NCBI RefSeq assembly: GCF_004795895.1
Contig: NZ_CP039250.1
Location: 4,255,501 to 4,319,500, forward strand
Length of the DNA stretch: 64,000 bases
DNA from: Sphingopyxis sp. PAMC25046
GTDB lineage: Bacteria; Pseudomonadota; Alphaproteobacteria; Sphingomonadales; Sphingomonadaceae
Direction of reading: 5' to 3'
The translations under genes and the position numbers were made by a program. Positions 63,605-64,000 of this stretch are shown one piece after another. The notes below the pieces were generated by a model. The model had not been told where the DNA came from, made no database searches, and saw nothing but the letters and a program-made list of their open reading frames with translations. Numbering within the stretch: position 1 is the stretch's first letter; every line of letters begins with the position of its first letter.

Positions 63605-64000
63605 ATGACGCACAATTTCCACCCGACGATGCTGCGCGAATATGACATTCGCGGCGTCGTTGGCGACACGCTGTCCGACAAGGACGCCTATGCCATCGGG
63701 CGCAGCTTCGCGACGCTGATTCGCCGCGCAGGCGGCAAGCGCATCGCGGTCGGCTATGACGGACGCCTCTCGTCCCCGATGCTCGCCGACGCGCTGATCG
63801 CCGGGATCAACGCCGCGGGCGTCGATGCGCTCAACGTCGGGCTCGGGCCCACGCCAATGCTCTATTATGCCGCTTCAACCGAAGATGTGGACGGCGGCAT
63901 ACAGATAACCGGCAGCCACAACCCCCCCGACTATAATGGTTTCAAGATGGTGTTTCAGGGGCGTCCCTTCTTTGGCGCCGACATTTTGGCCATCGGCGAA
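63605..64000 (+). CDS. pgmG: Phosphomannomutase/phosphoglucomutase, N-terminal part (cut by window edge)
   Basis: Start (132 residues) of an alpha-D-phosphohexomutase that interconverts sugar 1- and 6-phosphates for exopolysaccharide and lipopolysaccharide precursors. Opening LREYDIRGVVGDTLSDKDAY, then YDGRLSSPML and the active-site phospho-Ser loop ITGSHNPPDYNGFKM (Ser104). The symbol follows the sphingomonad gene for this bifunctional enzyme; that match is by family, not proof. The right edge cuts the gene. Confidence 0.9.
   Translation, partial: MTHNFHPTMLREYDIRGVVGDTLSDKDAYAIGRSFATLIRRAGGKRIAVGYDGRLSSPMLADALIAGINAAGVDALNVGLGPTPMLYYAASTEDVDGGIQITGSHNPPDYNGFKMVFQGRPFFGADILAIGE

Overview
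The window looks like ordinary chromosome from a high-GC alphaproteobacterium, most likely the Sphingomonadales and probably Sphingopyxis or a close relative. That placement is inferred from several things seen together. The F1 ATP synthase cluster is atpHAGDC without F0 genes, there are MipZ and DivK instead of MinCDE, an NDUFA12-type complex I accessory subunit is present, an orphan CpaF sits alone, two large TonB-dependent receptors lie in tandem, and intergenic palindromes of a type common in sphingomonads recur. No rRNA, insertion sequence, prophage, integrase or CRISPR array was seen. Coding density is very high, and no stretch over 300 bases lacks a gene; the longest gaps (about 260 and 240 bases) are described at 11598-11854 and 54981-55221.

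Layout. 1-4.8 kb: the 5' part of a fatty acyl-AMP ligase gene, recX, a DUF192 lipoprotein, an NDUFA12 homologue, a DUF2155 protein whose 3' end is antisense to aat, an exported methyltransferase and a small membrane protein. 4.9-11.6 kb: orphan cpaF and the atpHAGDC operon, all on the minus strand, separated by a terminator. 11.8-16.5 kb: two alpha/beta hydrolases, a membrane-linked S1C-type protease, a DUF1203 gene and ada. 16.5-20.5 kb: two paralogous exported HExxH proteins flanking a PEP mutase/isocitrate lyase-family gene. 20.6-26.1 kb: priA, a VOC-ArsR-SRPBCC operon with a candidate operator, glutaminase, an Imm5-like immunity protein and an RlpA-family protein. 26.2-29.3 kb: gyrB and a divergent lipoprotein.

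29.3-36.6 kb is an eight-gene minus-strand operon in which consecutive genes overlap or nearly abut (DUF4129, DUF4350, MoxR ATPase, DUF58, SpoIIM, RDD, nitroreductase, lipoprotein). It looks like an envelope-associated MoxR chaperone system without the usual stand-alone VWA proteins. 36.8-40.0 kb pairs a fused E1 alpha/beta dehydrogenase with a malonyltransferase-like protein by a 4-base overlap. 40.2-45.1 kb holds a pseudo-receiver LuxR regulator, two tRNA-Glu genes (CTC and TTC), recJ and two PH-domain membrane proteins. 45.1-52.0 kb holds an alkylsulfatase, a flavodoxin-like protein and the Lhr-type helicase and PdeM phosphoesterase of the ligase-associated DNA-repair set, with a double-domain aspartyl protease between them.

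52.2-58.0 kb carries the two TonB-dependent receptors, each followed by a hairpin terminator. 58.1-64.0 kb holds a small membrane protein, divK, a DUF3572 gene, a HAD hydrolase, a RidA protein, a GNAT/DUF482-like protein, a Sel1-type protein, panC, mipZ and the start of a phosphomannomutase/phosphoglucomutase gene that runs off the right edge.

Most of the window is housekeeping. The parts most worth a second look are the MoxR/DUF58/SpoIIM/RDD operon, the E1-malonyltransferase pair, the paired HExxH proteins, the degenerate FixJ-like regulator, the antisense overlap of aat with the DUF2155 gene together with aat's missing canonical start, and the operator-like palindrome upstream of the VOC-ArsR operon.
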